From the NCBI GenBank assembly GCA_023105745.1, contig JALGQZ010000004.1:66696612-66760611 (forward strand): a stretch of DNA of 64,000 nt, given 5' to 3'. Shown one piece after another: positions 47,320-59,669 of this stretch. How positions within the stretch are numbered: position 1 is the first letter of the stretch; each line of letters opens with the position of its first letter. This DNA is from Austropuccinia psidii (lineage: Eukaryota; Basidiomycota; Pucciniomycetes; Pucciniales; Sphaerophragmiaceae). The notes under the pieces are model-generated. The model made no database searches. It was not told where the DNA came from and worked only from the letters and a program-made list of their open reading frames with translations. The position numbers were made by a program, and so were the translations under genes.

Positions 47320-47740
47320 TTAATTCCTTAAGTATTAACATTGGAAATGAGCTCATTAATTGTTTTATGTGTGAATTTTCATGGGGAATCCAATGGTACA
47401 ATTTATTTTACATGTTGGTTCATTGGTTCTTCAAATAAATAAAGATTTATGGTTTTTATAAGGTATTATTCCTTATAACTCATTAAATATTGACTTTACA
47501 GATATGCCATAAAAATGGTATATGTGTATTTTACCATGGGGAATCCAATGGTATAACTTATTTCACATGTTGATTCATTTGTTTTTAAGTTAAACCAATT
47601 TTTGTATTTTTGAAGTAATTATTTTTAATGTATAATTATTCTAAGTAATTTTAGTATAATTATCTTAAAGGTATAATTATTCTGAGTCTTTCTTGTGACC
47701 TTATTGGGTATGTGGTCATATCTCAAAGGCTCACAAATAA

Positions 47741-48042
47741 AATGAAAATTGATTATGATTCTTTTATAAAATTAATTTTTGATATAAAATCATTTTTAAT
47801 TTATAAAATATCTTTTTTAATTATTAGAGTCACTCAAATAAAGTTCTTGCAAGTCTAAGGATGTGAAAAACCATGTGTAAGACAGTACAATTGCTTTCCA
47901 AATGCCTCAATAGTATTTAAAATCAATAAATATAAAGTTATTATATAATTTTATGATTATAATTATAATTTATTATTGGATAAACCCAATTAGAATCTTT
48001 TTAAAGGTCTTTTAGAGTAAATATCACTGACAGGCCCCCAAA
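47741..48042 (-). other. Remainder of the leader of C/E
   Basis: Matches the leaders of B and D (GTCACTCAAATAAAGTTC, GTGTAAGACAGTACAATTGC), ending in the block CAGGCCCCCAAA next to the 5' LTR. It proves that D sits within C/E. Confidence 0.85.
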
Positions 48043-49958
48043 TATAAGGTTTGACTATGAAACAATAAGTAAAAATTACCAATATTTTACTTATTGTACT
48101 ATGGATATCCTTATAAATGAAATTAAATCAATATAATGATATAATTTATATTATAAGAAAGATAATATACAAAATAAATATATTAATATATGATAATTAA
48201 TATATTTAAAAGCACTTTATTATTTTTACCAACAAATAATAAAGGCGTAAAAATTGTTTTTTATTAGTAAAAAACAATTAATAACAATAATATTACTAAT
48301 ATTAAAGTTATAAATTAATATAAATACTATTTATATCAATTATAGAACTATAAAAGTAATAATAGAGAAAAATTATTATAATAAGAGAAATAACCTACTT
48401 TTAATGCTTAATATAATAATTTTGAATAATTTTATGCCGAGAAATGTAAATACAACTTATATAAATTGTAGTTACAATAAAATTTAAGAGAAATTACAAT
48501 TTTTTTTGGTTTTACATGGAATTGAGGTTTTTATGAGAATTTTAAACAAAACAATTAAATAATTGCAATAATCACGTCAAAGATGAAGATTATTATAATA
48601 TTATCTTTGGTCTTTTTCAATAATATAAAAGTTTTATATATAAAGAATAAAGAAATTACCTTTTTATTTAATGATTTTATTTTTTGTAAGCATCTGAGGG
48701 GGAAATAGACTAAAAAGAGTTCTATTTATATTAAATTCCTTCCTCCTAGAGTCCAACATGCTTCTAGTAGACATTCACTTATCATATCCACTGGAATTGA
48801 TCAATATTTTAAGGTTTGGTGATGATTAAATCATGATCAAACCATCTTATGTCATTATTATGCCATTATTTAGAGTTATCACTATAGCTCTAAGTTTGAT
48901 GACATCAAGACTTGGAAGAACCCCAAAATTGGTGTATTTTATTAGTTTTAATCATAAACTAACAGTATTCACAAATTGTATGACTCATATGACTGATAAA
49001 CCTAATTTAAGGTTATAGGGAGTGATCATAAACAATCAAATTAAACTCAAACTTTGATCCTTAATAACTATTAAGTTTTACACGCTACATCAATTCAGAG
49101 ATTGAATTCTAATAGATTGGCATAAACTCATTATGCTTCCAAAAGAGTTTCATTACATCATCAAAACTCTCTTTTTGATTATTTTTCTTGTAACTCATCT
49201 TTTCTGTCAAAATTTAATATTTTAAACTTCAAACCATGATTTCAAGGGGTTATACCCTGAACTTTATAATAAAAATTATGTCATTATTCATTAATGAAGT
49301 AGTAGAATCTGGCTGTCTACTTATCTCTATGTTTGGACCACTTTCACAACAAAGTGGTCAACAGCTCTATTGATTGTAATCAATAATCCCTTACAGGTTT
49401 TAACCTTGTTTATAACTTGTGAAATGAATTTCATTTCTGTATTTCTACAGTAATTAGGTGATTACTTTACTTTTGGTTCATCACTCTATCATGCATATTT
49501 CAAAAGATATTAGGTAAAATCCTTGAATATATGCACTGACCAAAAAAGTGCATATATCCAGCTTAACACCTTAAGTATTGACTTTGGAGATTAGCTTCTT
49601 AACTGTTCTATGGGTGTAATTTTATGGAGACTCCAATGGTACCATTAATTTCACATTCTGTTTCATTGGTATTTGAAATATTTAAGGATACAGGTTTTTT
49701 ATAAGGTATTATTACTTATAACTCATTAAATATTGACTTTACAGATATGCCATAAGAATGGTATATGTGTATTTTACCATTGGGAATCCAATGGTATAAT
49801 TTATTTCAAATTTTTATTCATTGGTTTTTAAGTTAAACCAGGTTTTATGCCTATTTATGGCTTTTCTGTAGCTTTAAGGTACTTATTTTTAATGTATAAT
49901 TATTTTAAATATTTCTTGTGACCTTTTTGGGTATGTGGTCATATCTCAAAGGTTCACC
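48043..49958 (-). repeat. 5' LTR of C/E
   Basis: Starts TATAAGG (for TGTAAGG) and ends GGTTCACC (for GGTTCACA); both terminal dinucleotides are mutated. Matches 27716-29637. Inverted TATA-like TATTTATA at 48723-48730. Confidence 0.9.
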
Positions 49959-50257
49959 AGCTTGATGGTTTTTTGTTTAAAAATACACCCAAATACAACT
50001 TTGGTAGCTAAATTATAACTAACCATGTCAAAAAATTCATTTAAAAAAAGAATATACAATGGGATATGATTTTATACCACTGAAAAACTTAATAATATAT
50101 GATATGTTACCTATTATTTATTCTTATTGAGATGTTTTTTTTTTCTAAAAAAAAATGAAAATAAGGTACTTAAAATATAATAAATAAGAGAAATTACTCA
50201 CTTTTATGAAAAAAAGTTCAAAAATAAAGCGGAAAAAACATGCCCAGGCCCCCAAAA
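49959..50257 (-). other. Leader end and primer-binding region of element H
   Basis: AT-rich sequence ending with GCCCAGGCCCCCAAAA directly before TGTCAAGC. No gene. Confidence 0.55.
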
Positions 50258-52740
50258 TGTCAAGCTGATTGTATGATGGAGTGATAATAGATGTATTTAC
50301 AACTCTAACTATGACTGTGACATGGATTAATAATGTTAAAGTATGTTTAAAAATGAATTATAAGGGCTTTACTATAGATTTATAGTGGTGGTGATAATTT
50401 TTGGAAGCCCTTAGTTCAGCTTTACCAATTGAGTTATTGTAATAAAGTCTACAATAATAATTTTTATAATTATACCTGATTATTTTCCAATATTATAACT
50501 GGTTTTGAAATTTTCACTATGTAGGAATTTAAGAGAAAGATGGGGATTCCTCTTTTGGGAGGAGGAGCAGGTCTCCTTTAATCCTAAAAATGGGTTAAAA
50601 GGTCCTCTAGACCTATTCACATAGGAAAATTGAAGAGTTTTCATTTCAAAGGACTGGCTTGTGGATCTCACCATTCCTTTATATCCTGTATTGGGCTCAG
50701 ATGTGGTTTTGAAGCAAAATCTGGACATTTTCCACCAATACAAGGGGAAAATTTCTTTTGGGAACCACACAGCCCTCTTCTGACATGTATTATGCATATA
50801 ATTCTGTAAAGAGCCCATATGAGGACCCTGTATTTACCAAACTATGAGTTATGGAAGGATAAAAAAGCTAATTTGTGGAATTTGCACCTCATATTCAAGG
50901 ATATGGAAAAATATCCCACAGTAGAGGTGTATTGACTAAACTGTGGGACTTTAACCTTAAAAATTCCATAACTTTTTTGGTTTTTGAGATATTGAGCTCA
51001 AAGTTAATTCATTTTTTATCCCTATATGAGCTCTACATAATGGTACCCTCATTTGGTATGTGTAAAATTAAATATGGAAAAGCTATACCATGTTTAATTT
51101 CTATTATTCAGATATGGATTTTTCTCAAATCCTTTATGAAACTTGTTTTCTCCATAACTTTTGTTCTAGGTTAGTTATGGAGAAATGGATGGCACCACCA
51201 GCTAGCTCATTTTGGCTAGTAATATTGGATATTCCTGACTGAGAGCCTCAATTTGAACACTTATTTGATGGGGTTCATCCTCTCTCTTGATATTTTAGAT
51301 TAGAGGATAAAGTTAAGTCTTATTCTCAGAAACTTCTTTGAGCCTTCATAAATTTTTTGTTATTTATTTTATGATTATGGGAGTTTTTTATTTTAAAATA
51401 TGTTAGTTTCCTCTTTCTTTTAATACCTTTTTAGCTATTTTTTGGATAAGATCCATTTTTTGTTGGTATTTTAATCTACCATTGGTTCATGGTATTTTGG
51501 CTGTCATGCTTTTGTTCTGGTTTTGAGTCACAGGATGAAAATTCCCCTCCAAACCTTGTTCAGGATAAAAATGAAACTTTTTACTTCCTAAAAGAGAACC
51601 TCAATCCTGATATTAAATTCCCATGTTCTTAAATCATACTTTATAGTTGTTGATATGAAGCTTTGATTAAGAATAAAGTACTTTTCCTTTCCTCAAAAAT
51701 TCTTATAAGGTAAAATTTAATTGAAAATAGTAAAGATTAAGATTTTTTAATATAAAACACACTAATTTTATCATTTTTTAACTTTTTTAGTATAAAACAA
51801 TAATTTTATAAAGATTTATTGTTTTACCAATAATTAAAATTTATCCAAAAATAATTTACAAGAGATATTAATGGTTACAAAAGAGATTTCTTCAAGAGAA
51901 ATTTCAATTGGATTAATTGTTAAAACAACTTAAGAAAATCAATATAATAGCAAAGTATTTCAAAATAATTTCAAATATAAAACAAACCCAAAATTGACAA
52001 GAGTGAATTTGGAAACAAAGTGACAAAATTAACAGTGTTGAAAGATGCTTTAATTCACTTTTTGGGGTGCTTCAAGGGTAAAAATGATTATAAGAGTTAC
52101 AAAAAAAAAAAAAAAATGATTTCTTAATGTGGTTAGAAGGTTTAAAATAATTGTAAAATTGTGATTGGAATATTTTATTGATTGGTTTACCAGTGTTTTC
52201 AACTAATTATAAAAGGGAAAGATTATAACATGAAGAGAAAAGTGGGGAAAAGAAGACATTGCTTTATAAAAACCAATTCTCTTACTCCAAAAAAGTAAAA
52301 TTTACTCTTGTCAGTAATGGAAAACCCTCTGACAACAGAAAAGACAATTATAGAATCATTGAACCCTGGTTTAGACCAAAAAAGGGCTGGGTTTAGTCAT
52401 TTTAGTCCCTTAAATCAGCCATTTCTATAGTAATACTTGGCTTGAAGCCTTAAAAGCACAAAATAATGTGTGTAAGAGACATAAAACCCTGTAGAAACTG
52501 TTTTTACTAAGAACTTTTTAAATTGAGGGTAGTTTTACCCTCTTGGAAACAGTCAAAACTGCTATGGTTAGTATCACGAGCTCATTATTAATTGAGTCAC
52601 AGACCCTGTGACTCAATTCCAGGCCAAAAGTGATGAACCTTTGTGTGGATTTTGACATCTCACACCCATCAGCGAGGAATTTGGGGGAGTCTGGCACCCT
52701 TGGAGCCAAGATTCCTTTTCCCCCAAAAAATTAATCTTTC
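50258..52740 (-). repeat. LTR of element H and flanking sequence, outer border unknown
   Basis: TGTCAAGCTGATTG at 50258 has the position and form of an LTR edge. No second copy exists in the window, so the far end cannot be set. Nothing coding was recognised; the short open frames at 50480-50818 and 50875-51174 have no protein features. A perfect 12-bp inverted repeat ATTGAGTCACAG/CTGTGACTCAAT lies at 52591-52617. Confidence 0.45.
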
Positions 52741-53229
52741 CAATTTATTTTTTCTTTAATTCCTCATCATGTATTATACTTGTAATTTAAATATTTAATT
52801 CACTTGAGTTTTTACAGTACACAACTGTAATAATTGATACCTCATATGTAAATCAAAGTTCACTTATGTAATACACATGCACATTTTGAAATTTCAATTG
52901 AAAATACTTCAATTCCTCATTACTTCTAAACTATACACCACACCTCAATTTTAACACAAAAATTGATGATTGACACCACATTTGGTGTGAATTAAAAATA
53001 TAATAATTTTTATTAAAAAAAATTTTTTTCCAAAAAAAAATATTTTAATTTTAAATATTTTTATTAAAAAAATTTCTTTTTTACTTATTTTTTTGTTTTT
53101 TTTTTTTCAATTAAAAAAGTAAATTTTCAAAATTTTTTGAAATCTTAATAAAAATAATTTTAATTTTAAAATTATAATTAAAAAAAATTTTTTTTAATTT
53201 TTTTTAAATAAATTTTAAATTTATATTTT

Positions 53230-53265
<36 letters not shown>

Positions 53266-53600
53266 AATAAAAATAAATTTATTTATAATTTTTAATAAAT
53301 TTTTTTTTTTTTTTTTTTTTTGTCTTTTAGTTATATAAAATTACTTTTAATTCTTACAATAATCTTTTTTTTAATTAAAAAAAAGGTTTAATTATAATAT
53401 TTATTATAATTAGTAAATTAATAATTTTTGAATTAAGGGATTTCAGTATCAATCAAATTCATTATCTCAACATAATAAATTATATTTTTATTATTGTTTT
53501 TTTTTATCATTATTAATCTATTTATATGATCAAAAATTTAATATATAATCTTATTATAACTTTATTATAAAGTGGTCATCCTAATAACACTTTTCCAACC

Positions 53601-53636
<36 letters not shown>

Positions 53637-53972
53637 AAATTGAATTAAATTAATTTTTTTTTTTTATTATTTATTTTTCTTTAAAAAATTTAAAAAATAA
53701 AAAAAAATAAAAAAAAAAAAAAAAAAAAAAATTTAAAAAAAGAAAAATTTAAATTAATTTTTACAATTTTACAATTTTATATTTTATGATTTTTTTTTTT
53801 TTTTTTTTGATATAATTTAATTATAATTAAAAATTTATTTATTTTTTTTAAAAAAAAAAAAAAAAAATAGAAATAAAAAAATAAAAAAAAATAAATAAAA
53901 AATTTAATAATAATAAAAAAAAAAAAAAAAAAAAAAACTTATTTCCTTAAAAAAATTAAAAACTTTATAATT
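52741..53972. repeat. Extreme A/T low-complexity region
   Basis: Almost pure A/T with long homopolymers: T-runs near 53230-53260 and 53300-53320, A-runs near 53605-53633, 53710-53730 and 53918-53937. No gene. Run lengths here are likely to be partly assembly-dependent. Confidence 0.9.
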
Positions 53973-54500
53973 TTCACAGGGATTCTTTTAAATGAAGAGG
54001 ACCTAAAACTTATTGAACAGATTTACTTATGTGAAGGGATTAGAATAAATAATCAATTGATAAGAGTAATTAGATAAGAGAAATAAATTCTTAGTCATAA
54101 AATAATAAGAATTAAAAGATATGATAGAAAAAACAAAACCAACAATAAAGAGTCAACCATAAATAATCCTTTACTACTGTTTCAACTTGTTCAGAAAATA
54201 GAAAAGGATTAATAAAGCATATGATCACTAAGACTCTACTGAATAGGTGAGGGAAGGAAAAGACTAACTTAATAATTAATAAAATAATATTAAATAATAA
54301 ATCCAATATTTTAATTAACTATTGGAAAAACCCCCAGGTGGGTGAAAGAGGGCTGGTATATGTGAAAAAGTGCCAGTCTGGAGTTTGAGTGTTGAAAAAC
54401 CATGATTGTATGATTGAAGAAGTTGTATTTGAGATGTAAAACTGTATTGGTGTATCCAATATAGATATTTGAATCAATACAGGTATTTACACCTGTATTT

Positions 54501-55400
54501 GTTAATAGTAGGGCAACAAAAGTTCCACCCTACACCGTTGCACCATTGCAACGGCCCTAGTCTGTCACACCCAGACCTTGGGACTTTACACCCCACCCTT
54601 TGATTTTTTGGGGATGGTCATTTTTGAGGGGTTACTACATTACACCCCACCCTAAGATCATAACTTTCAGGTTATTATCTTATCAGGTATGTGACAGACT
54701 ACTGCAAGTTGTTACCCCCCAACAGACTTGTTAACTGTCAACTTTCACAGCACAGGTGCAGTTTTTTGTCTTGTTATGACAGACTATACAGAGAAATTTG
54801 AGATATTTGAGAGGGGGTCTTTCTTTTTCTTAACTTGGGAGATGAAGGCTTATTTGAGAGTGATGAGAATTGGGAAAATAAGACTTCTTTGGCTGCTGCT
54901 GCTGGCAGTTTAACTAGTCGTTCTGGACTACTGCTGCTGGTAGTTTACCTAGTCATGCCGGACTATTCTGGAAGCTTGAAGGCAACCTATACACATTGAG
55001 AGAATTCTCTTGAGACTCAAACACCGGGTGGCACCCAGGTGGAGAGACGGCTTTTAACCTTAATAAGAAAGGGCCAGATGTAGCGAAGCTTGCTTGCCGG
55101 TCAGTTTCTAATCCATCACCTCCAATTGATGAGAGGTCAGGTCATTGTGCATTACCTAATAAGAAAGGGCCAGATGTAGCAAAGCTCGCTTGCCGGTCAG
55201 TTTCTAATCCGTCACCTCCAATTGATTAGAGGTGAGGAAAAGAGACTTTGTGGTGTTTGGAAAGCGGCTTAAATATTACAACTAGACAACTGCGGTGCAT
55301 AGTGCGTGCGCAGCGTGGATAACTATCTACAGTTGTGTTTTTTCTATAACAAATAATTGGTAGTCGCATCTACACAACGACCAAAACTTAACAGTATTGA
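54501..55400. repeat. Foreign GC-richer block in LTR K with 77-bp direct repeats
   Basis: Lies between ACACCTGTATTT and AGGAAGGCCTGTATTG, where the LTR of A is continuous. It contains two 77-bp direct repeats (55061-55137 and 55157-55233, about four differences, 19 bp apart) and a shorter duplicated CTGCTGCTGG-AGTTTA-CTAGTC unit (54893-54965). Both borders read GTTAA inwards (GTTAATAG at left, CTTAAC at right), which might be short terminal inverted repeats. No open frame of note. Confidence 0.55.
55061..55233. repeat. Pair of 77-bp direct repeats
   Basis: Units start TAATAAGAAAGGGCCAGATG and end in TTGATNAGAGGT; they differ at a handful of sites, mostly transitions. Not a tRNA or a recognisable snoRNA. 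Confidence 0.85.
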
Positions 55401-55540
55401 AGGAAGGCCTGTATTGAGCTGTATTGAGTATTGGAACTGTATTTGGTGAATCTTCCATGAAACCCCTTGCTGATTAGGTGTTGGAAGATTTTCCATTAGT
55501 AATGAATGGTAATTCCCTGCTTGTCTCCATGGCTGTGACA

Positions 55541-57300
55541 TATATATATATATATAAGAATTATTTTTTTTTAACCTTTATAAATGGTTTTTAAAAAACT
55601 CATAAAAGAGATTTCTTTTTTTTCAATTATATAACTCATAAACTTAACTTAATTTTTTTAATTTTTAAACCTATACTATTTTCTCACTTTTTTTTTTTTC
55701 TTTTTTTGATTAATTAAAACCATTTTATTTATTTCAAATATGGTTTAGGAATATATATATTTTTTTTTCTTAATTAAATCCTTAATAAATTATTTATAAA
55801 CAAAATCTTGATTATTTTTAAGAAAAGAAAAGAAAAAATAGTTGAAAAATTAAATATTTTTTCAATTATTTAAGTCATTAAAAATTGATTAGATAAAGAA
55901 GGAAATTTAATTTATCAGAAAATTTTTATTGGATGAATTTATAAAGTAAAAAAAAAAAATGGGGAAGAATTAATATCAGTTACTGTTTCAAAATTCAATG
56001 AAATGAGGAAGTTGATAAAGTACTCATAGGATTTTAAATATAATGATTAGCTGATAAGAAAGATAAAAAACTTTATTTTTATTTTTTTTTTCATATCAAT
56101 TTAATAATTCAATAATTTTAATTTTGAATTATTATTTTATTTTATATATTCTTATTTATTTATTTTTAATTTGACAAAAACAATTAATTTCATTGTACTA
56201 TGATGAGTATGGTTTTGATTATGGGTTTTTATCAAGTTATCCTAATGAAACTCATGACTTTTCAAAACCCATAAAAAAATCTCTTCACCAAGGAATATGA
56301 GTTTTAGGGAAGTTTTACTTTAAATAATGATCATTTGAAAAAAAAAATAAGTAAATTTTTTTTATAAAAAAAAAAAGGAAATATATATATAAATATATAT
56401 TAATATTTTTAAAAAAGTAACTGAAGAGATAAAAGATAAATAATGATTAAATTTGTCTATATTATTGAGATGAGAATATTTAATGGTACAGTTTTTAATT
56501 TTTTAAGTAAATAATTACCTTTCAAAAACTTTAGAACATAATATGTTTTTGAGAAAAAGAAAATATAATTTATTTAGATTTTATACTTAAATTCATATTA
56601 TATTTATTATATAATAGAATAAATAAGATTTTAAAATGAATAATAATTTTAATAATTAAACAAATTCAAATTTTCTTTTTTTATTTAAATTCAAAAAAAT
56701 TATATTACTTAAAAGGTATATTAATTTTTTGAGAAAAAAAAAACTTGTGATTTTTTTTTGAAATTTTTAAATTATAACCTTATGTAATTTCAAAAATTTA
56801 TTTAAATAGGCCACAACCTCAAGTATATATATATATATATATTTTTGTAAGATTTAGTTTTAACTTATAATTATTAAATTCAAATTTAAATTTAAATTGA
56901 ATGTTTAAATTTATTTTAAGTTTAATTTTTACTTCTTTTTAATAATTTCAAAATCTTGAAAAATAAAAATAAATTTGATTTAATTTAGTTTTTTGAAAAA
57001 TAATAATAATTGAATTATTCATTTTAAAATCCTTAAAAAAAAATCTTATGTTTTTTTTTTTTTCCTTTTTTGATTAATTGAATCAATATATAATTTAATT
57101 TAATTTGATTTTTTTTTTTTTTGAAAAAAAGAAAGGGAAAATTCTTAAAAAAAAAAATAATTGTTTTTCTTTCTTACAAAAATTAAAATAAAAAAAAACT
57201 GATGAGCTGACTTAGTGGCTTAATTATAATTTTTTTGTTTTGTCTTCAAATTAGGGGAATTAGCCCTTTTATTCTTTTAAGAAGAACCAAAGTTAGGCAC
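55541..57300. other. AT-rich intergenic region
   Basis: No gene or element recognised. Contains (TA)n runs near 55542, 56380 and 56825 and several T/A homopolymers. Confidence 0.7.
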
Positions 57301-59669
57301 TCGGCCACCCGGGTAATGGGCACTGCACTGTATTGTGTACTGTGACAGCTGTACTATACTGTAAATGTTTTAAGGCTTGGCAAAAAATTGAAATTAATTT
57401 CCAGTAAAAATCAAAGTTGATAGCGTAAAATACTTTTATTTCAAATATACACTCTAGTCAATTTTTGTTATTAAATTTGATTTAAGAATGGTGTAAAAGA
57501 TTTAATTTAATTTCTTAAACCCAATGACGGCCGGAGTGGGATTGAGGTTTTGGATAATACGAAGTGTACTATTGTACAACATAAAGTTCAAGTCCAACTT
57601 TTACTGAAACATAGCACTGCCTCCGAAATTAAAGAGTACGTAGTTAATCACGATGAAATTTGTTTGATATATTAGTTTAATTTAATTTTATGAATTTTAC
57701 CTTTGATTAAATTTTTTAAATTTGATGACAAGTAAAAGTTCTGTTCTTTGACGTTTAAAAAGTTGAGTTCTTTGGTGTTTTTTTTACTCATTTTTTTTAA
57801 AAAGGCTGTACTGTAAGTAATTCATTAAATATGATAATTCTATTGAGTATTGAGATGTTTTCTAACAATGTGATTTTTTTTTTTTGATTCAAAAAAAATA
57901 AAATAAAAAATAAATTTTTGATAGAAATAATGATAATCTTCTTAAAGAAATTTTTTAAGATATAAAAAACTTTTTAAAAAAATCCATCAATTTTTAATTT
58001 GATTTGAATACAGTACAAATCAAATTAGCTTACACTCTACAGTACTGTACAGGTGTACAGATTAATTAATTTGACTAGACTAGTCAGTTAAGTCAGTCAG
58101 TCAAATCTTTTAGAATAAATCAATTTTTTTTTTAATTTTCAAAAATAATTTAAAATTAAAATTAATCTTACAGTGTTTTTGTCTTGACGACAATTTAAGA
58201 TTAATTTAATTTAATCTCACTTTTGATTAATTTTAATTAAAATTTTTTCTTAATCTCAAAAAATTTTGTTTTAAATTCTCATTAAATTCTTGATAAATTA
58301 TTTAATCCTCATTCTCTTTGTCGTCGTCGAGCCACAAGATCTTTAAGGCCTCTTACCCTTGATTTGGTCGTCCCATCAACTTGAAGAATTTTACACCCTA
58401 TTAGTCTCTCATTTGAATTAATTTATTCACTTTATAAAAACTTACTACTGTATCTGATTTGTGTACTATACTATACTATACTATACTATACTTTTAAAAA
58501 ATTCAATACATACTAAGATACTTTACGCATTAGGCACTGCAGCAATATTAAATATTAAAATATCAAGATACAAGATTCAAGACGCATTGTAAATTTAAAA
58601 TCTTAAAACCTCAATTTAAATTAGATTTTAATCAATCAATAGAATTTTTTATTTCAATTTATCTTAGACAAATCTCTTAAGCCCTGACTGATTACAGTAG
58701 TTGCTAGCTTCTCCCTTTGAATCAGATTGAAAAATTAATTTTTTACTTGTTTTGCTCAAGATCTTTATTGATTTATCTTTTACTTGATTAAAATTGAGCC
58801 TTTTATCCGTTTTTCATTCTTTCATCTAAATTCATCATCATCATCATCTAGAGTTTTACAATTCTTACTACATTGATTTACTTTTTACCCTAACCCACTG
58901 TATTCTATTTGATTCTATTCGATTTTACTATCCTGTACTACAGCAGTAACGTAACAACACTGTACTGTACTGTACTGTGTACTGCAAACTTGTATACAGT
59001 ACTGTACACTCTACACACCTAACAGAAGACCTATTTGTCTTGCTGTATTCATCTCACTACAACAGTACTACTGTAGGTGTACTCCAACACGCTCAAGACT
59101 CAACACTAGGACACCCTCCACTTCACTCCACTTTCTCAGCTAAGATTGATTTTAATTAATTAAAAAAATCGAATCCAATTTGGTGCGTCTCCGCGCAGTC
59201 ACATTATCCTCTTGATTTCTCCCTCGTTACAATCCTACAAGTTTTTCCTCCTAAATCTAGATTCTTCTCTTGAATTCTTTCATTTAAATTTCTTACCCAC
59301 CTTTCTATCCCTCAATTGGCGGTCTGTACTGTACTGTATCCTCCTCTAAAATCTTTCAATCCATTTCAAATTTATGCGTGGCTTTGGATTCCTTTAAACT
59401 TAACGACCTATAATCCTCTTTTAGTTTGGATTAATTCAAACTTCTTCCCTCCATCTCTCCTCCTCATCAATTCATCCTCAACTTCAATTAACTCATTATA
59501 ACTTTCTTCCATCTTTTCTTCATTCGCTCCAGTCATCAGTGACTTTCGTTCTTTGATCAACTTGTTCATTTTCATCTCTTCTTATTCTTCATCAAGCCGG
59601 CTTTGAACTGTTTCGAGCGTTCCTACCTGGGTTTGGATTGATTACATTGCTTCATTTCAACCTATAAAT
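57301..59669 (+). promoter_or_regulatory. Upstream region and probable 5' UTR of VTS1, rich in TACTGTA motifs
   Basis: No protein-coding feature. A dozen or so GTACTGTA/TACAGTAC-type words are scattered from about 57320 to 59340, with tandem arrays at about 58467-58491 (ACTAT repeats), 58958-58980 and 59325-59338 (ACTGT repeats). The last about 450 bases before the ATG are pyrimidine-rich, as is common in fungal 5' UTRs. The short open frames at 58977-59159 and 59316-59501 could act as upstream ORFs if they are transcribed. Confidence 0.45.

Larger units (their letters stand above)
35945..47735 (-). mobile_element. Element D: near-intact chromovirus inserted in the leader of C/E
   Basis: 3' LTR 35945-37974, internal 37975-44590, 5' LTR 44591-47735 (enlarged by a copia fragment). 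The polyprotein has a single 1-nt deletion near 42143, which separates gag (582 codons) from the 1361-codon pol frame; otherwise no stop was found. Its first bases are TAAAAGG instead of TGTAAGG. D is the best reference copy for the family in this window and the youngest element of the H stack apart from the copia piece inside it. Confidence 0.93.
44591..47735 (-). repeat. 5' LTR of D, interrupted by a copia fragment
   Basis: TGTAAGGTTTGAC at the start and GGCTCACA at the end. It matches 35945-37974 except for the foreign block 46150-47319 and a roughly 24-bp deletion near 47605. Inverted TATA box at 45322-45329. Confidence 0.92.
27716..49958 (-). mobile_element. Element C/E: chromovirus inserted in H and split by element D
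   Basis: 3' LTR 27716-29637, internal part 29638-35939, then after D (35945-47735) the rest of the leader 47741-48042 and 5' LTR 48043-49958. The LTRs share variants (GGTTCAC end, TCTATTTATATT/TCTATATATT promoter, 1916-1922 bp) that differ from those of B and D, showing that the two halves belong together. Without D the element is about 10.4 kb. It carries two stops (34455-34460 and about 30931-30933) and a 17-nt deletion near the integrase C-terminus. Left flank is GGTTT; no immediate duplication is seen on the right. Confidence 0.88.
17990..50257 (-). mobile_element. Element H: old decayed Ty3/gypsy element, multiply interrupted
   Basis: Minus-strand remains in five blocks: 18008-18274 and 20609-20877 (integrase core), 22528-24310 (integrase zinc finger, RNase H, RT), 24530-26760 (protease, gag), about 26760-27715 plus 49959-50257 (leader). 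The gaps are filled by solo LTR J, solo LTR I and chromovirus C/E, all later insertions. All its frames are broken and the RT active site is mutated. Its leader ends in the GGGGGCC primer block followed by an LTR starting at 50258. The left end is lost in integrase; no 3' LTR was found. Confidence 0.8.
53973..55540 (-). repeat. LTR K, A/I family, carrying a foreign block
   Basis: Starts TTCACAGGGATTC (decayed TGTCACAGGG) and ends GGCTGTGACA. The blocks GAAGAGGACCT, CTGTTTCAACTTGTTCAG, AACCCCCAGGTGGGTGAAAG and GGCTGGTATATGTG align in the same order as in the LTR of A. The part from about 54501 to 55400 is absent from A. Possible flanks TATAA/TATAT are too simple to trust as a duplication. Probably an old solo LTR. 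Confidence 0.7.

Noticed and set aside
50480..51174. Open frames of about 100 codons in the LTR of H
   Set aside because: No recognisable protein pattern and located in putative LTR sequence.
55061..55233. 77-bp repeats considered as tRNA or snoRNA genes
   Set aside because: No cloverleaf, A/B boxes or C/D boxes in correct spacing could be found by eye.
58977..59501. Two 60-61 codon frames upstream of VTS1
   Set aside because: No domain or signal; kept only as possible upstream ORFs in the note on the 5' region.
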